Source of the DNA: Luzula sylvatica
Lineage: Eukaryota; Streptophyta; Magnoliopsida; Poales; Juncaceae
Length of the DNA stretch: 64,000 nucleotides
Assembly (NCBI GenBank): GCA_946800325.1
Contig: OX326961.1
Span: forward strand, 44,281,415-44,345,414
Reading direction: 5' to 3'
Position 1 is the first letter of the stretch; every line of letters starts with the position of its first letter. Below, piece after piece: positions 1-11,213 of the stretch. A program made the translations under genes and the position numbers. The notes beneath the pieces were generated by a model, which was not told the origin of the DNA, searched no databases, and was given only the letters and a program-made list of their open reading frames with translations.

Positions 1-856
1 ACGTTGGTGACAGAACGCGCGTCCCACGCCCACACGTCTCCCACCACTTCGTTGACGGTTTTCACTCCTTCGATTTGATCACAACGAAGAGCCACAAGTG
101 TCGCTCCTCTACCCGTATCCACCGTGAGTCGTAGCACCTCGGTCGCGGGTGCAACTGCCTAGACGAAGCACCGGCGAACTTGCTTGATTGCCTTCGATTC
201 TCTAGACGGAGAAAACTCTCTTTTCTCCTCTTTTCTCTTTCTCTCTTTTTCGCACTCTTTCAACTCCTTATGGAATGATAGACTGGATTGGACTGAATAG
301 AGGAGAGAGAAATATCCTATTGATACTAAAATAGGATAAGGATTGGGTTAAAGATTGTATATATCCAATATACAATTCAGCAGCATGTTCGTTCGAAGCA
401 ACGTACAGTTCGTTCGAACGGACTGTTTCCTGTCATGAGAATGTATAAAACCATTTTATACTCGAAGAGGTCCGTTCGAACGCACCCTTACGGTTCGTTC
501 GAATGAACCATTTCCTGTCCCACTTCAGTGTTAATTCCATACATCATTCGTTGTAGTCCGTTCGAACGAACACCAATGTTGGTTCGAACGAACCACTCCC
601 TGGAATGAATATGTGTAAAACCATTTTACACTCGTAGCGGTCCGTTCGAACGAACCCAACGGTTAGTTCGAACGAACCACTCTCTGGAACTTAACTTTGC
701 ACAATCTTATTATGCATTTAATCAACCCATGAACATTCATGTTCATATATCCTTATATGTACACTTTTACGGTTGATCCGAAACTGTATTTAATTCAGTC
801 ATGCACATCCTAAAATATACAATATACATGATCTACCTAAAAGGTATTTAATTCAG
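1..856 (-). repeat. 3' LTR of copia element B, cut by the window start
   Basis: Bases 1-797 repeat the B 5' LTR from 26470 to 27148 in the same orientation, including the arrays of the GTTCGTTCGAACGAAC palindrome. Compared with that copy, this LTR keeps about 120 bp near 165-285 that are missing from the 5' LTR. Bases 798-856 form an extra 59-bp end bounded by a repeat of GTATTTAATTCAGTC. The LTR then abuts a polypurine tract (reverse complement of 857-867). Confidence 0.85.
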
Positions 857-1497
857 TCTCCCACTCAATTTCAGATCTACCTAAAAGGTACTCATGTATA
901 TCCAATATACATGATCATAGAGAATATAGCCCGCATATCAAATACGCTAAGCCATGCACATCCTATGTGCCAATACTTGCAATCCAGCTCGACATAGTAT
1001 GACTCGTTGTGTGACCGTGTAGGTTCGTTTAACGATGGCAGTAGGCTGTTTCCAAGGCACTACAAGCCCATGAGCGGGATCTAGTCACTCCATCATGGCT
1101 ACCCATGTTAAAACGAAAAATGATTGTGATCATTGTGCCTATCTCGAATAGCGGTTACTAGTTCTTTTGTTAGCGATATCCGTTAATCAAAAGGCATGAT
1201 GATAGTTATCCTTATATCTTGATTAACTATACTTATTCCTCGATTCCGAATTGTGTTAACAAATAACAATCGATATTAACCTTTAATATCATTGACTATG
1301 GCCATAGTTTTCATTAATCAATTCATCGAGCGGCCTAATAGATATCTCTTCCTTTCAGAATAAACAATTCCTATCTTGGAGACTCATATTGAATTTCGTG
1401 TTTCGGACAATACCCAATGATGACCGTTTTGGCCCCTTGTTACATCAGCCGTAAAGTCATATCAAGGCATTGTGTTACGCACGTAACGCAATCAATG
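857..1497 (-). other. B 3' untranslated segment with polypurine tract and A target duplication
   Basis: Non-coding 3' part of element B. On the minus strand it ends with GAGTGGGAGAC (857-867), the polypurine tract that primes plus-strand synthesis. The segment is the reverse complement of 13951-14597, the same region of element A. The last five bases, CAATG (1493-1497), are the left target-site duplication of A; the right copy is 18227-18231. Confidence 0.8.
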
Positions 1498-2519
1498 TGA
1501 AAGAAATACAGTTTCGGATCAACCGTAAAAGTGTACATTCGTAGCCATGACTTTCAGTAGGAAAATCCGATTTGAATGGTTCAAATTGGGTAAGATAGAT
1601 AATTAGATTATCTATAACCTTCATGTAGAAATATATTTCATATGAACGAAGTATGAGTGTCGTATCTGTGAAATACCGAAAGGGTGCAACAGTATGACAT
1701 ACAGTTAGTAAAACAGTCATAACTTTTGCATACGAACTCCAATTGGGCTGGGCCAAATTGGGTTGTGTAGATAATAAGATTATCTACAACTTTCATGTTG
1801 GTTGATTGTCTGTCAGAGAAATGTATCAATTTCGTCTGGACAGATTACTGAACAGGTTCATGCACTTTTCTGTGTGAAAGGATGTATATTGGATATACAT
1901 GCCTTTTGGCTAATCCTAATCCTATTAGATATAAATAGGATACTTTCTCTCTCATCCCTATGCTAATTTCTACAGAATTATTCTGCCTAATACACAAGAG
2001 AAAAAGAGCAAATTCAGATTTGATCTTTCGTGAGTTAAAAGGTTCGAGGAGAGAGAAATCGAGAAAAAGAGTTTCTCGAGGAATAGAGAATCGATTAGAT
2101 CGAGCAAGTTCGCCGGTGCATCGTCTAGGCAGGTGCATCCGCGACCGACGTCTTACGAATCACCATGGATACAAGTAGAGGAGCGACACATGTGGCTCTT
2201 CGTTGTGATCAAACCGGAGAAGTAATCGAGTAACGGGTTGTGGAAGCATGCGGACATGGAACGCACGAAGACAACCCGAGGCGTGTCGAAACGGTGGGAG
2301 ACGTGCGGTATGGGACGTACGGGCTAGTCACCAACGTGACACCGAAGGAAATAGAAGGCGGCGATCAACCCTTCGTGTGCCATCAATTTGGCACTGGTAT
2401 AGATCTATCCTTCTAATTGCATCGTACCCTCGAAGTCGTGGCGTGATCTCGGGAATCGGGGAATCGGACCGGGCCTTCATTCCGCTGCGTGGGCCCGGGG
2501 TCGAGGATATTCCCCTACA
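1498..2519 (+). repeat. 5' LTR of copia element A
   Basis: The LTR is 1022 bp, starts TGAAAGAAATACAG and ends CCCCTACA. It matches the 3' LTR (14598-18226 with the nested insert removed, 1048 bp); the 26-bp length difference is explained by one extra segment near 14637-14662 in the 3' copy. Inside are two diverged copies of an approximately 85-bp unit (about 1549-1632 and 1717-1797), each running from ATAACTTT to a TCTA(C/T)AAC(T/C)TTCATG end. Confidence 0.9.
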
Positions 2520-2520
2520 G

Positions 2521-2532
2521 TGGTATCAGAGC
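2521..2532 (+). other. Primer binding site of A (initiator Met-tRNA type)
   Basis: TGGTATCAGAGC begins one base after the 5' LTR. This is the standard copia primer binding site, complementary to the 3' end of initiator methionine tRNA, where minus-strand DNA synthesis starts. It fixes both the LTR end and the orientation of A. Confidence 0.93.
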
Positions 2533-4139
2533 GATCGCCATCGATTTGAGGGTCGAATCATAGTCGTATATTAGATATACGCACGGGTTATCAAAGTTCG
2601 TACCCGTTTGCATGATGTTATATATAAAGAATGTCAAATGCTGTTAAAATCACAAGTGGAATTCGCTAGAGATCGATCAAAAGTTGATTGAGAGTATCTA
2701 GGAATGATCGTGAAAAGGTTTCATGATTGATCGCTTCGAAAACGAGCGAAAAACGGCGAAAAACGGTGAAAAACGGTGAAAAACTGCACGAAAACAGGGT
2801 TTTTAGGGTTCCCAGGGGCCAGTTCGTTCGAACTGACTGGCCAGTTCGTTCCGAACGAACCGGGGGTGCGGGGATGCGACCAGGGGTCTCAAAAAGACAG
2901 CGATAGGTTCGTTCGAACGAACTATAAGGTTCGTTCGAACTGACTATCCCCTGGTTGGCAGAACGCTGTTTTTGTTTTCGCTATAACTTTGGCTACGAAA
3001 CTCGGAATTTTGAGTCCTTTATATCGATTTGATCGGCATCAAACATACTAGCTCATAAGATAATTAATTATTTAGAATAATTAGTCTCCCTAAATAAATC
3101 ATATGCATATTGAAAATCTTGTGATAGTGATATAATATGATTATGTCACGAATTTAGAAACATGCAATGGCATGATCCCTCATAATATTTAAGTCATGGA
3201 AATGCCTTCCATGTCCACATCCATAGAGATTGGTATGACATAATACGTGGTTTCAGGCCATAGTCGGGCACGTATTATTGTATGTATTGATGCGGGTGGT
3301 AAGCGTTAATTGGGGACTCACGTGGGTTCAGGCCATAGTCGGGCACGTGAGTAGTTCAATTGAACGATACGTAGGATATGGTTGTGACTTAACCGTCCAA
3401 GCTAATCCGATTAGAGTTCGGGGCATAGATAGAATGCTCACACGGAACTGGGATTGTATGTGATACGATCCATCACCGAAATTCTATAAAGGTTCAAGAG
3501 TCGTATTAGATACGATTGGATATTAATCCTACCTAAATAAGCGAGATCCCATTTGTCGGCCATAGTCACTTGTGGGAGGATTGCGAAATATGGATCTTGA
3601 GTATTATGGACTTGGAGTCCCGTATCGGTATGAGGGTTATCGATTCGATAAAATAACACTATCATATATTCATCATATAAGCATATAGATTAAGTACGCA
3701 CGGTTAGGAGTTAATCTTCATCATCCGTTTAGAATTATGTTTTCAAGCAACACCAAATATATCGATGAGATCGATATGATAGATGGCTTTTGGGCCGGAA
3801 TTACCGTTATTAACCTTGATAGTCAAAGAATAGTTCTTAGACTTAAAGGAACGTGTTGGACACGAAAATGGTAGATTCGGGGCTCGAGGCATTGGCTTTA
3901 GAGAAAGCCGGGTTCGATAAACTTTAAGAAGGAATCGAACGATATTACGTGCCTTGTGGTGGCATGTATAGACGCATATTCTCAAAATTGTTTTGAGAAT
4001 TCGGGTGTATATGAAAGTAAAACACAGCGCTCATGAAATAGTTTTAAGAGCTAGAGCACGTTGAATGATTCAATGCGGCTCAAAGAGTAGGTTAATTTTG
4101 AGACGCCTTATGGGTCTTGGATTAACACTCGTGTGTTGA
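2533..4139 (+). other. Leader and decayed gag start of copia element A
   Basis: No open gene remains here. At 2818-2945 there are copies of the GTTCGTTCGAACGAAC palindrome, shared with the leader of B (25912-26010, reverse complement). Bases 3240-3665 match the reverse complement of 25193-25640 in B, so this is the shared untranslated leader. The short open frames here are not conserved coding sequence. The gag start expected near 3660-3700 cannot be read. Confidence 0.7.
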
Positions 4140-5050
4140 TGCTATGAGATTTGATCGTCGTGACCGAATATCATATGCATTCGATAGATAAGTCGATCCC
4201 GAAATTGCATGAGATGCGATTTAAATTTGAATTGGAGATGCTCGGAGTATCCGAGGAATCCAATGCATATAGATGTGTGGATGTCCTTGTAATTCAAAGG
4301 TGGGATCGAAAGAAATGTATGTCTAAGGGTATTTTAGGAAAATGTTTTCCAAAACAGAAAGTTCGGACAAGGAGTTGTCCAAACTAATGACTCAAAGAAT
4401 GGTGAAATCCGAGGAGGATTAAACCAAGAGGTTGATTGCTTCTTTTGGCATTGCCGTCTTGGCCATATAAACGAGATTCGCGTATCTAGATTCCATATGA
4501 TTGATTGCTAGAATCATTCGAATTAGATTCGATTGATTAATGCGATACTTACTTATTAGGAAAGACGACAAAGGGCATCATTCTCCAATGGTTGGAGAAA
4601 GATCCAACGAATTATTGGAACTTACATTCACATGTAGATGATCCGATAAGTTCCGAGGCAAGAGGAGGCTATCAGTATTTTGTTATGTTTATGGACGGTT
4701 AAATTAGATATGGAAATATCTATTTAATGCGTGCCGAAACGGAGACTTTTGAAAGGTTCAAAGAGTTTCAAAAACGAAATACGAAATCAACTAAGCAAGA
4801 AAATCAAAGCTTTTCGATAGGATCGAGAAGGCGAGTATTTGAGCTAAACCTTTCGATAGGATCGAAGAGGCGATATTTGAGTTATGAATATTGATGATCA
4901 TTTATGATTGTGGAATCGTTTCACGATTGCCTTATTCGGAACATTGAGATGTGTCCGAAAAGAGGAAATGAACGCATGTTGGACATGGTTCGATAAATGA
5001 TAAGTCAATAGGATCTCCCAAAAATATTTTGGGGATACGCCCTTGAGACA
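4140..5050 (+). pseudogene. Copia A gag / integrase remnant, part 1
   Basis: This is the decayed front of the A polyprotein. At 4151-4387 the frame still resembles the gag of B (residues around YHMHSIDKSIPKLHE align with YHMHSMDKTIPELHG). At 4440-4490 there is a pre-integrase motif (FWHCRLGHI-like). At 4660-4700 there is the integrase start (EARGGYQYFVMF), and at 5030-5047 the WGYALET stretch. Frames change repeatedly and stops are common. The gag zinc knuckle and protease cannot be followed. The reading is broken at 5051 by a CACTA insertion and resumes after 8626, where the missing alanines of the ALETAA stretch appear. Confidence 0.8.
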
Positions 5051-5939
5051 CACTACAACATACATGGGCTATTGGGGCGGCCAAAACTGACCCAACAATA
5101 CCTCAAAACCGCCCCAATAGCTTATTGAAACGGTCAGACGACCCTAACTAGCCGACCCTAGAGGTCGCGTTCCTGTCCGGGGCGGGCCGACCCTATAGTC
5201 CTTTTGGGGCGGTATTTAATGGGGCGGGCCGACCCTAAATGCATATCAAGTCAGATCAGTACGTTTAACAGGACAGGAGTCAAATCAGTACGTTAATGGG
5301 GCGGGCCGACCCTATAACACACATTAATGGGGCGGGCCGACCCTATAACCCTCTGCCGTCAAATCAGTAAAATATTATATTACAATTATTAATTATATAA
5401 ATATATTAATTAATAATTATTCGAAATATTATATTAGAATTAGTAATTATATAAATAATTATATATTTATATTAGTTAGTAATTATTTCGAATTAGTAGT
5501 TATATTATAATTATTTCGAATTATTAATTATATTTGAATTCGAAATATTATTATATAAATTATTATATAATTATATTTATATGAAATACTAATCCTACAC
5601 GTAAATTCAACAAAGAAGACTAATTATTACATACAAATTTGACCAAAAAGATGGTTAAAATGAATTTTTAAAACTTAAACAAAATAATAATAATGAAGAG
5701 GCCAAATTATTACAACATTAATTTTTTGACAGATTTAAAAATAGTACAAACAGATCTAGAAAAATTAACCGTCTTGAGAGGACAACTCTCTTCTCGACTT
5801 CCTCCAATTGTTTTTTGCCTAATTACATTATTTAACCTAATTATGAAAAAAAGAAGAAATAAATGTAAGTTTTCATTTATAGAACTTAAAATGACGAGTA
5901 ATAATTAGAAACGTTAATTCAACAAAGGAAAAGAAAAAA

Positions 5940-6305
5940 TTAGAGACAAAATATGACAAAAAAACTGACCCGTTCACCAAGGACCCACCTCAAGTCCTTG
6001 CGAGACCCGCCTCCAACCCATGCGAGACCCGCTTCCAACCCTCCGAAACTCACCTCCAGCCCCTTCGAGACCAACCTCCAAAAAAACAGTAAAAAAAGGA
6101 ACAAAATTAGTAAAAAAAATTTGACACTACAAAATTGAAAAAGAAAAGAAAAAAAGAAATATTTAGAAACAAAATATGGCAGAAAAACTGACCCGTTCAC
6201 CCAGGACCCACCTCCAGTCCTTTCGAGACCCGCCTCCAGCCCATGCGAGACCCGCCTCCAGCCCCTGCGAGACCTGCCTCCAACCCCTGTGATACCACAA
6301 AATCC
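5940..6305. repeat. Internal duplication inside CACTA 1
   Basis: Bases 5945-6090 and 6170-6290 repeat one another: both contain AAATATG(A/G)CA(A/G)AAAAACTGACC followed by runs of a CGAGACCCGCCTCCA-type unit. The minor unit of about 18-20 bp is itself tandemly repeated. The open frames seen on both strands here come from the repeat and are not taken as genes. Confidence 0.65.
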
Positions 6306-6393
6306 ATAAAGAAAAAAAGAAATATTTAAAAACAAAATATGATAGAAAAATAAAAACAAAACAGTAAAAACATTAAAAAACAGAAAAATTAAA

Positions 6394-6500
6394 GAACAAA
6401 GGAGGATTTACATATTTACCCTTCTAAAAGATCATATTTATCATTTGGAAAAAATTTAAAAATAAAAAATTATCAGAAAATTTACCAACATTAATGGAGA
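6394..6500 (+). repeat. Module shared with CACTA 3 in inverted orientation
   Basis: This AT-rich stretch (AGAACAAAGGAGGATTTACA through AAATTTACCAACATTAATGG) is close to the reverse complement of 19802-19915 inside CACTA 3. It also recurs partly at 6855-6930 within CACTA 1. This links the interiors of two CACTA families whose subterminal repeats differ. Confidence 0.75.
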
Positions 6501-7878
6501 TGTAAAATATCTAATAAAGGGTATAATAGTCATTGAAAATTACATGTTTTGAAAAAACAGTGAAATATTTAAATTGAAAAATTATGAAATAATAATTAAT
6601 AATATTTTTTGAATTATTTAAAAGTGAAAAAAATAAAAAAGTAAAAAAAACAGAAAAACCATTAAAGAATGATTATGATAATAATAATAGTATTAAAAAA
6701 AATGAAAACATAATAATAACAATTATTAACAAAATATAATAATCATAAAAAAACAGAAAAACATTAAAGAATGATTATTTCCACCTCTGCTAGGCTCGTA
6801 CCAGAAATATTTACTCTTGTAAAATATATTAAAATATACTAAAAACAAAAATATAATATTTATCATTTGGAAAAATTAAAAAAAAAAATTATCAGAAAAT
6901 TACCAACATTAATGGAGATATAAAATATCTAAAAAAAAAAAAAACAAATTACCATCAAGTCCTTCGACTTGTTGCCAATCAGATTCTTGTTCTTCGACTA
7001 TTCTCGCCACAACTCCATTCTTGCCCCTGAAAACAAACCTGCCGAGATAACTGAGGATTAAAACGTACCAGAAGAGTAAACTCTAATTACCAAAAACAGT
7101 AATGTACTCGTGAAAACGTACCAGAAGATATAAAACGTACCAGAGATAAAACTGAGGATTAAAACTTACCCTTGAAAACAAATTACCATCTTGTCCTGGA
7201 ATTTGACCGTAATTCTGAAAACAGTAATGTAGATTACATCATAATTAACCCTAATTACCAAAAAAATAAACCCTGATTAACAGTAATTAACCCTAAATAA
7301 ACCCTAATATCATATTTATCATTTGGAAAAACTTGAAAAATTAAATTAAAAAAAAAACAGATCGGTTCAACCCTAATCAGATCAATTGAAACCCTAATTT
7401 GATAAACGACAGCAGCCAAATCCTCCCTGAAAAACGACATTAGAGAGATATGATCAAATACAAATGAAAAAATTCTAAAATTAAGTATAAATACTTTCAG
7501 AAGAGAAAATACTAGATATTTAACAGATTCGAGAAAAAAAAAGAAAAAAGAAAAAAATTAAGTCCACAGATTATTTAATACTAGATTCGAGAAAATACTA
7601 GATTATTTAATAGATTATTTAACAGTGAAAAAAAAAGAAAAAAGAAGAAATGCATGCCAGATTCGAGAAAAAAGAAGGAATGTATGCCAAATTCTAAAAT
7701 TAAGTATGAATCGGTCGAGTTATTGTAGAAACAGAATGAAAAACGAGAAAAAAAGAAACCCTAACTACAAGAAACAACATACCAGATTCGAGAGAGCAAC
7801 GAGTTACGCAACAAGCACCAAATCAAACCTGAAATTAACAAATAAAAAGAAAAAAGATTAAGTCCACAGATCTGAAAG

Positions 7879-7881
<3 letters not shown>

Positions 7882-7917
<36 letters not shown>

Positions 7918-8137
7918 AACGAGCTCCACGCCACATATTTGGTAAGCCCGGCGATTTGTCGTAAGTCCCTGACAGCGAGAGAGAGGAAAATATCACTCCA
8001 CAGCGCGAGAGAGAGAGGGAAAGAACACTCCACAGCGAGAGAGCGAGAGAGAGAGAGGGAGAGAACGAGAGAGAGGGAAAGAGAGAGACTCCACAACGAG
8101 AGAAAGAGAGAGAGATGGAGAGGGTTCACGGATGGGA

Positions 8138-8190
<53 letters not shown>
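7882..8190. repeat. GA-rich microsatellite region in CACTA 1
   Basis: Uninterrupted (GA)n runs lie at 7882-7914 and 8143-8190, with a purine-rich GAGAGCGAGAGAGA zone between them. The simple repeat produces long serine/leucine or arginine/glutamate open frames that are not genes. Confidence 0.9.
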
Positions 8191-8194
<4 letters not shown>

Positions 8195-8626
8195 AAAGGA
8201 AAGATATTTTACGGGAATTTGGGGCGGGCAAGATTTGGGACGGGTATTGGGTCGGGCAAGATTTGGGGCGGGCCGACCCTAGTTGGTTGTTGGGGCGGGT
8301 AGGTTATAGGGGCGGGCGGATCCTATAGTTATTGGGTCGGTACGATTTTGGGTCGGGCAGCTGCAACAAGTTATTGGGGCGGTCTGGCTTATTGGGGCGG
8401 GCGGACCCTGACCGTAGGGACGGGCCGACCCAATAAAAGGGCGACCCAATAGTCTTGTAGGGGCGGTGGATGGTTATTGGGGCGGGCGGACCCAAAAATT
8501 CAAACTATCAGGGTCGGGCTGACCCTGTATTGACTGACCCAAAAGCGTTATTGGGGCAGGCCGACCCAATAATGAGCAAATTTTAGGGGCGGCCCGACCC
8601 TAAAACTAAGATGTGTTGTAGTGACA

Positions 8627-10730
8627 GCGGCACTAATGAATGGTTGCATTAAGATATGGACCATAAACCTTCTAATCGGTACAAAAGACGCCATATGAGA
8701 TATGGATCAGAATGGTTCCGAAATTGTCACTTGTACAGATTTGAGGATGTGAGTGTATTTCGAAATTTGTTTCGGTTAAACTCAATCCCAAATCTGGAAA
8801 TTGTTCGTTTATCCTTAAGGAAACTAAAGGGTATTAGTTCTAACGTCCCGACGAAAATGAAATTTTCGTGGCTCGAAGAGATGCCTTCTTGGAGGAGGAC
8901 TAGATGCGCACAAGTTTGGAACTTGGTGCCATTTATCTCTATGCGGGCTAGTGGGAGTAGAATAAATTTCGAAAGAGTTCGTGATTTGAAAATGAACATT
9001 GTACCGATGAGAGTTGGCATGGCTTCATCAAGAGTTGATGAACGTAAGTCGAACACACAAAGGAATTTTTCGTAGATCAAGTAGGCTATATCATAAGCCG
9101 GTAAATACGGATTTATCGTGGCTAATGATGATAGATTGAAATCATATGATGATTCGATATCCTACAAGGATGCTATGAAAAGTTGATTCCACATGACATG
9201 GTGTCATGAAATCTGAGATTCGATCCATGTGAATTATCAAGTTTAGAACTTGATTTCATTACTTTCTGGGTTAGACCCGTGAAATGTGAATGGGTTTTTC
9301 AAGATGAAGAACCGACATGGATAGGAATACGCATATATGTAAAGCGAGGCTTTTTGCGAAGAGTTTCATGCAATTCATAGTCGGACTATGAAGAAACGTT
9401 TTCGCTTGTTGCCATGCTTTCCCATTCTCGAAATTCTGCTTGCCATGGTCGCGTATTATGACTATGTGATGTGGCAAAATGGATGTCAAAACCGAATTTC
9501 TTGACAGAAATTTTATGAAAGGATGTGTACTTGACACAACCTTACGGTTTTGTCGATTCATAAGAATCGGGGATAAGATATGCACGCTTTAACGATCCAT
9601 ATGATGGATTAGAGAAAGTTTCTCGGAATTGGAATATTCGTTTTGACGAAATTATAAACTGTTATAAAATTGTCGAAACGAATGGAATCTTTGTGTATAC
9701 ATGAAGGTTAGTGGGAGCTGCGTTATATTTCTTGTAACGACAAAGGATTTAGACGAGACTGCTTATGAATTAAGCGTGAAGATCTATAGGATAGATCTAA
9801 GAAGTTCCTCGTTCTATGTTATAGCACATATATCGACATATTGTTGAAAATGGTTTTCAACATGTAAATTCCTTGGAGGAGTTAAATCGAAATGTCGAAT
9901 GACAGAAATTTTCAACGGCTCGATGTGAGACATCGAGCAGCGCGAAAAGTAATAATATGATGCCTTACATTTTGATGTTAGGATCTATTATATCTGTCAT
10001 GATATGTATGTGGCTATCTGTCGTACAAATAAAGCGTTTAATTCACCGTCAATAAAATTCATGGGAATCACATGAGTTTGAATGTAATTCGATTACATGA
10101 GACTAACTCTTGTGAATGTATAATGGTTATACAAATATATACATAATGGTTATGTATATTTAAACCCATCGGGATTTGTATTGATAGAGGTGAAGTTTAT
10201 CCTTGAATACTTTGCGAAAGAATACAGGATTTTTTATCTATAATGGTGTGGAGGACGTGTTGGTTATAAAGAGTTAGAACAAACAACAGTTTCCAAAGAT
10301 TAAGCACGTCCAAATATGTAGCACGACTTTCGATCACAAAGTGTGTACATGTTTTGCTTAAATGAAAACACGGTTATGTGGAAAGGTTCCACAAGACCAA
10401 TAGTTTATGATTCTATTTACGGAGGCGAGTATATTGCGGTTATTAATCGCAAAAGGAAGTGGTATGGATCAAGGATACATGACCAAACTCTAGTAGTCAC
10501 GAGTTATCGGATTTATGGTTGTTTATTGTGTGAGACACAATAGTACAAGCCAAAAATGCCGAGGTCACAACCACTTCTAGCCAATACTCAGAAAATTTCA
10601 TTTGATCCATGAAATTTTATGAAAAGATGTGATCGTAGGTATTGGAAATGTTCCAATCCTGATGATGATTAACACTAGCGGGAACGTGCGGACCCGTTTA
10701 CAAAACCGCTCTCTCTAGTCGCGCGTGACT
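8627..10730 (+). pseudogene. Copia A integrase / RT / RNase H remnant, part 2
   Basis: The A polyprotein continues after CACTA 1. Landmarks still visible in shifting frames are VRPVKCEWVFQ at about 9270-9305 (RT start, equivalent to VKPVGCKWVFKKK in B), WQNGCQNRIS / MDVKTEFLD at 9470-9505 and YGGEYIAVINRKRKWYGSRI at 10415-10475 (RNase H). At about 10680-10710 ERADPFTKPLSL marks the usual end of copia pol. Stops and frameshifts occur every few hundred bases. The remnant is clearly older or less constrained than the pol of B and cannot encode an enzyme. Confidence 0.8.
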
Positions 10731-11213
10731 GTCATGCGATGACTATGGGTATGGAGATACCTAGAGGAGGAAGAAGAGAGTAGAGTGTAGTTATCTAATA
10801 CGATAGTCCTCGCAGGTTATGGCTATGGAGATATCCATAGGTAAACGTTGTATCACCCAAATACTTAGTCCATATGAATGCATCCCTTTTAAAAATGTTT
10901 GTTTACTTAAATTAATATGCATTCACCTTATATGAAAACTGTGTGCTGGGTTGTGTAATATGATTACATGAACCTTGATTTGAACTTGTGTGGACGTCGA
11001 CATGGTTGAGGACTATGTGCAGCAAAACTGTCACACTTAAAGTGTCATTTCTAAACATCCCTAGTCGCGGATCAGCTTGCTTAAGAGAGAAGCATTTCTA
11101 TTATTGGATAATAGACTGAACGCGTACACTAGTACGTTTGCCGAGGAGATGATTATGTTTTGCTAATCATGGGACAAGGTGCTTGTCGAATCGGGAACGT
11201 AGATATATGTTAG
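10731..11213 (+). other. A 3' untranslated region, first part
   Basis: Non-coding sequence after the A pol remnant. Bases 10850-11213 are the reverse complement of parts of 18310-18700 in B, confirming that both elements share this 3' region. The last three bases, TAG, are the left target duplication of CACTA 2. Confidence 0.7.

Larger units (their letters stand above)
5051..8623. mobile_element. Non-autonomous CACTA transposon 1
   Basis: The ends are CACTACAACATACATGG (5051) and ATGTGTTGTAGTG (8623), inverted copies of each other, flanked by the 3-bp duplication ACA (5048-5050 and 8624-8626). These ends and the 3-bp duplication define the CACTA (En/Spm) superfamily. Both subterminal zones are dense in GGGGCGGGCCGACCC-type repeats (5055-5350 and 8220-8600), the usual binding region for the transposase. 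No transposase frame is visible, so it depends on another element. Its sequence from about 5600 to 5820 recurs in CACTA 2 (11720-11970), so the two belong to one family. Confidence 0.93.

Noticed and set aside
385..685. GTTCGTTCGAACGAAC arrays as heat-shock elements, as in ONSEN
   Set aside because: Heat-shock elements need TTC and GAA blocks spaced by two bases; here TTC and GAA are joined directly, so the consensus is not met.
2248..2574. 108-residue frame MRTWNARRQPEACRN and its repeat at 17955
   Set aside because: Both lie in the two A LTRs and cross the LTR end and primer site; they are LTR sequence, not genes.
7761..8328. Long open frames rich in serine/leucine or arginine/glutamate
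   Set aside because: They lie wholly in GA microsatellite DNA inside CACTA 1 and carry no domain.
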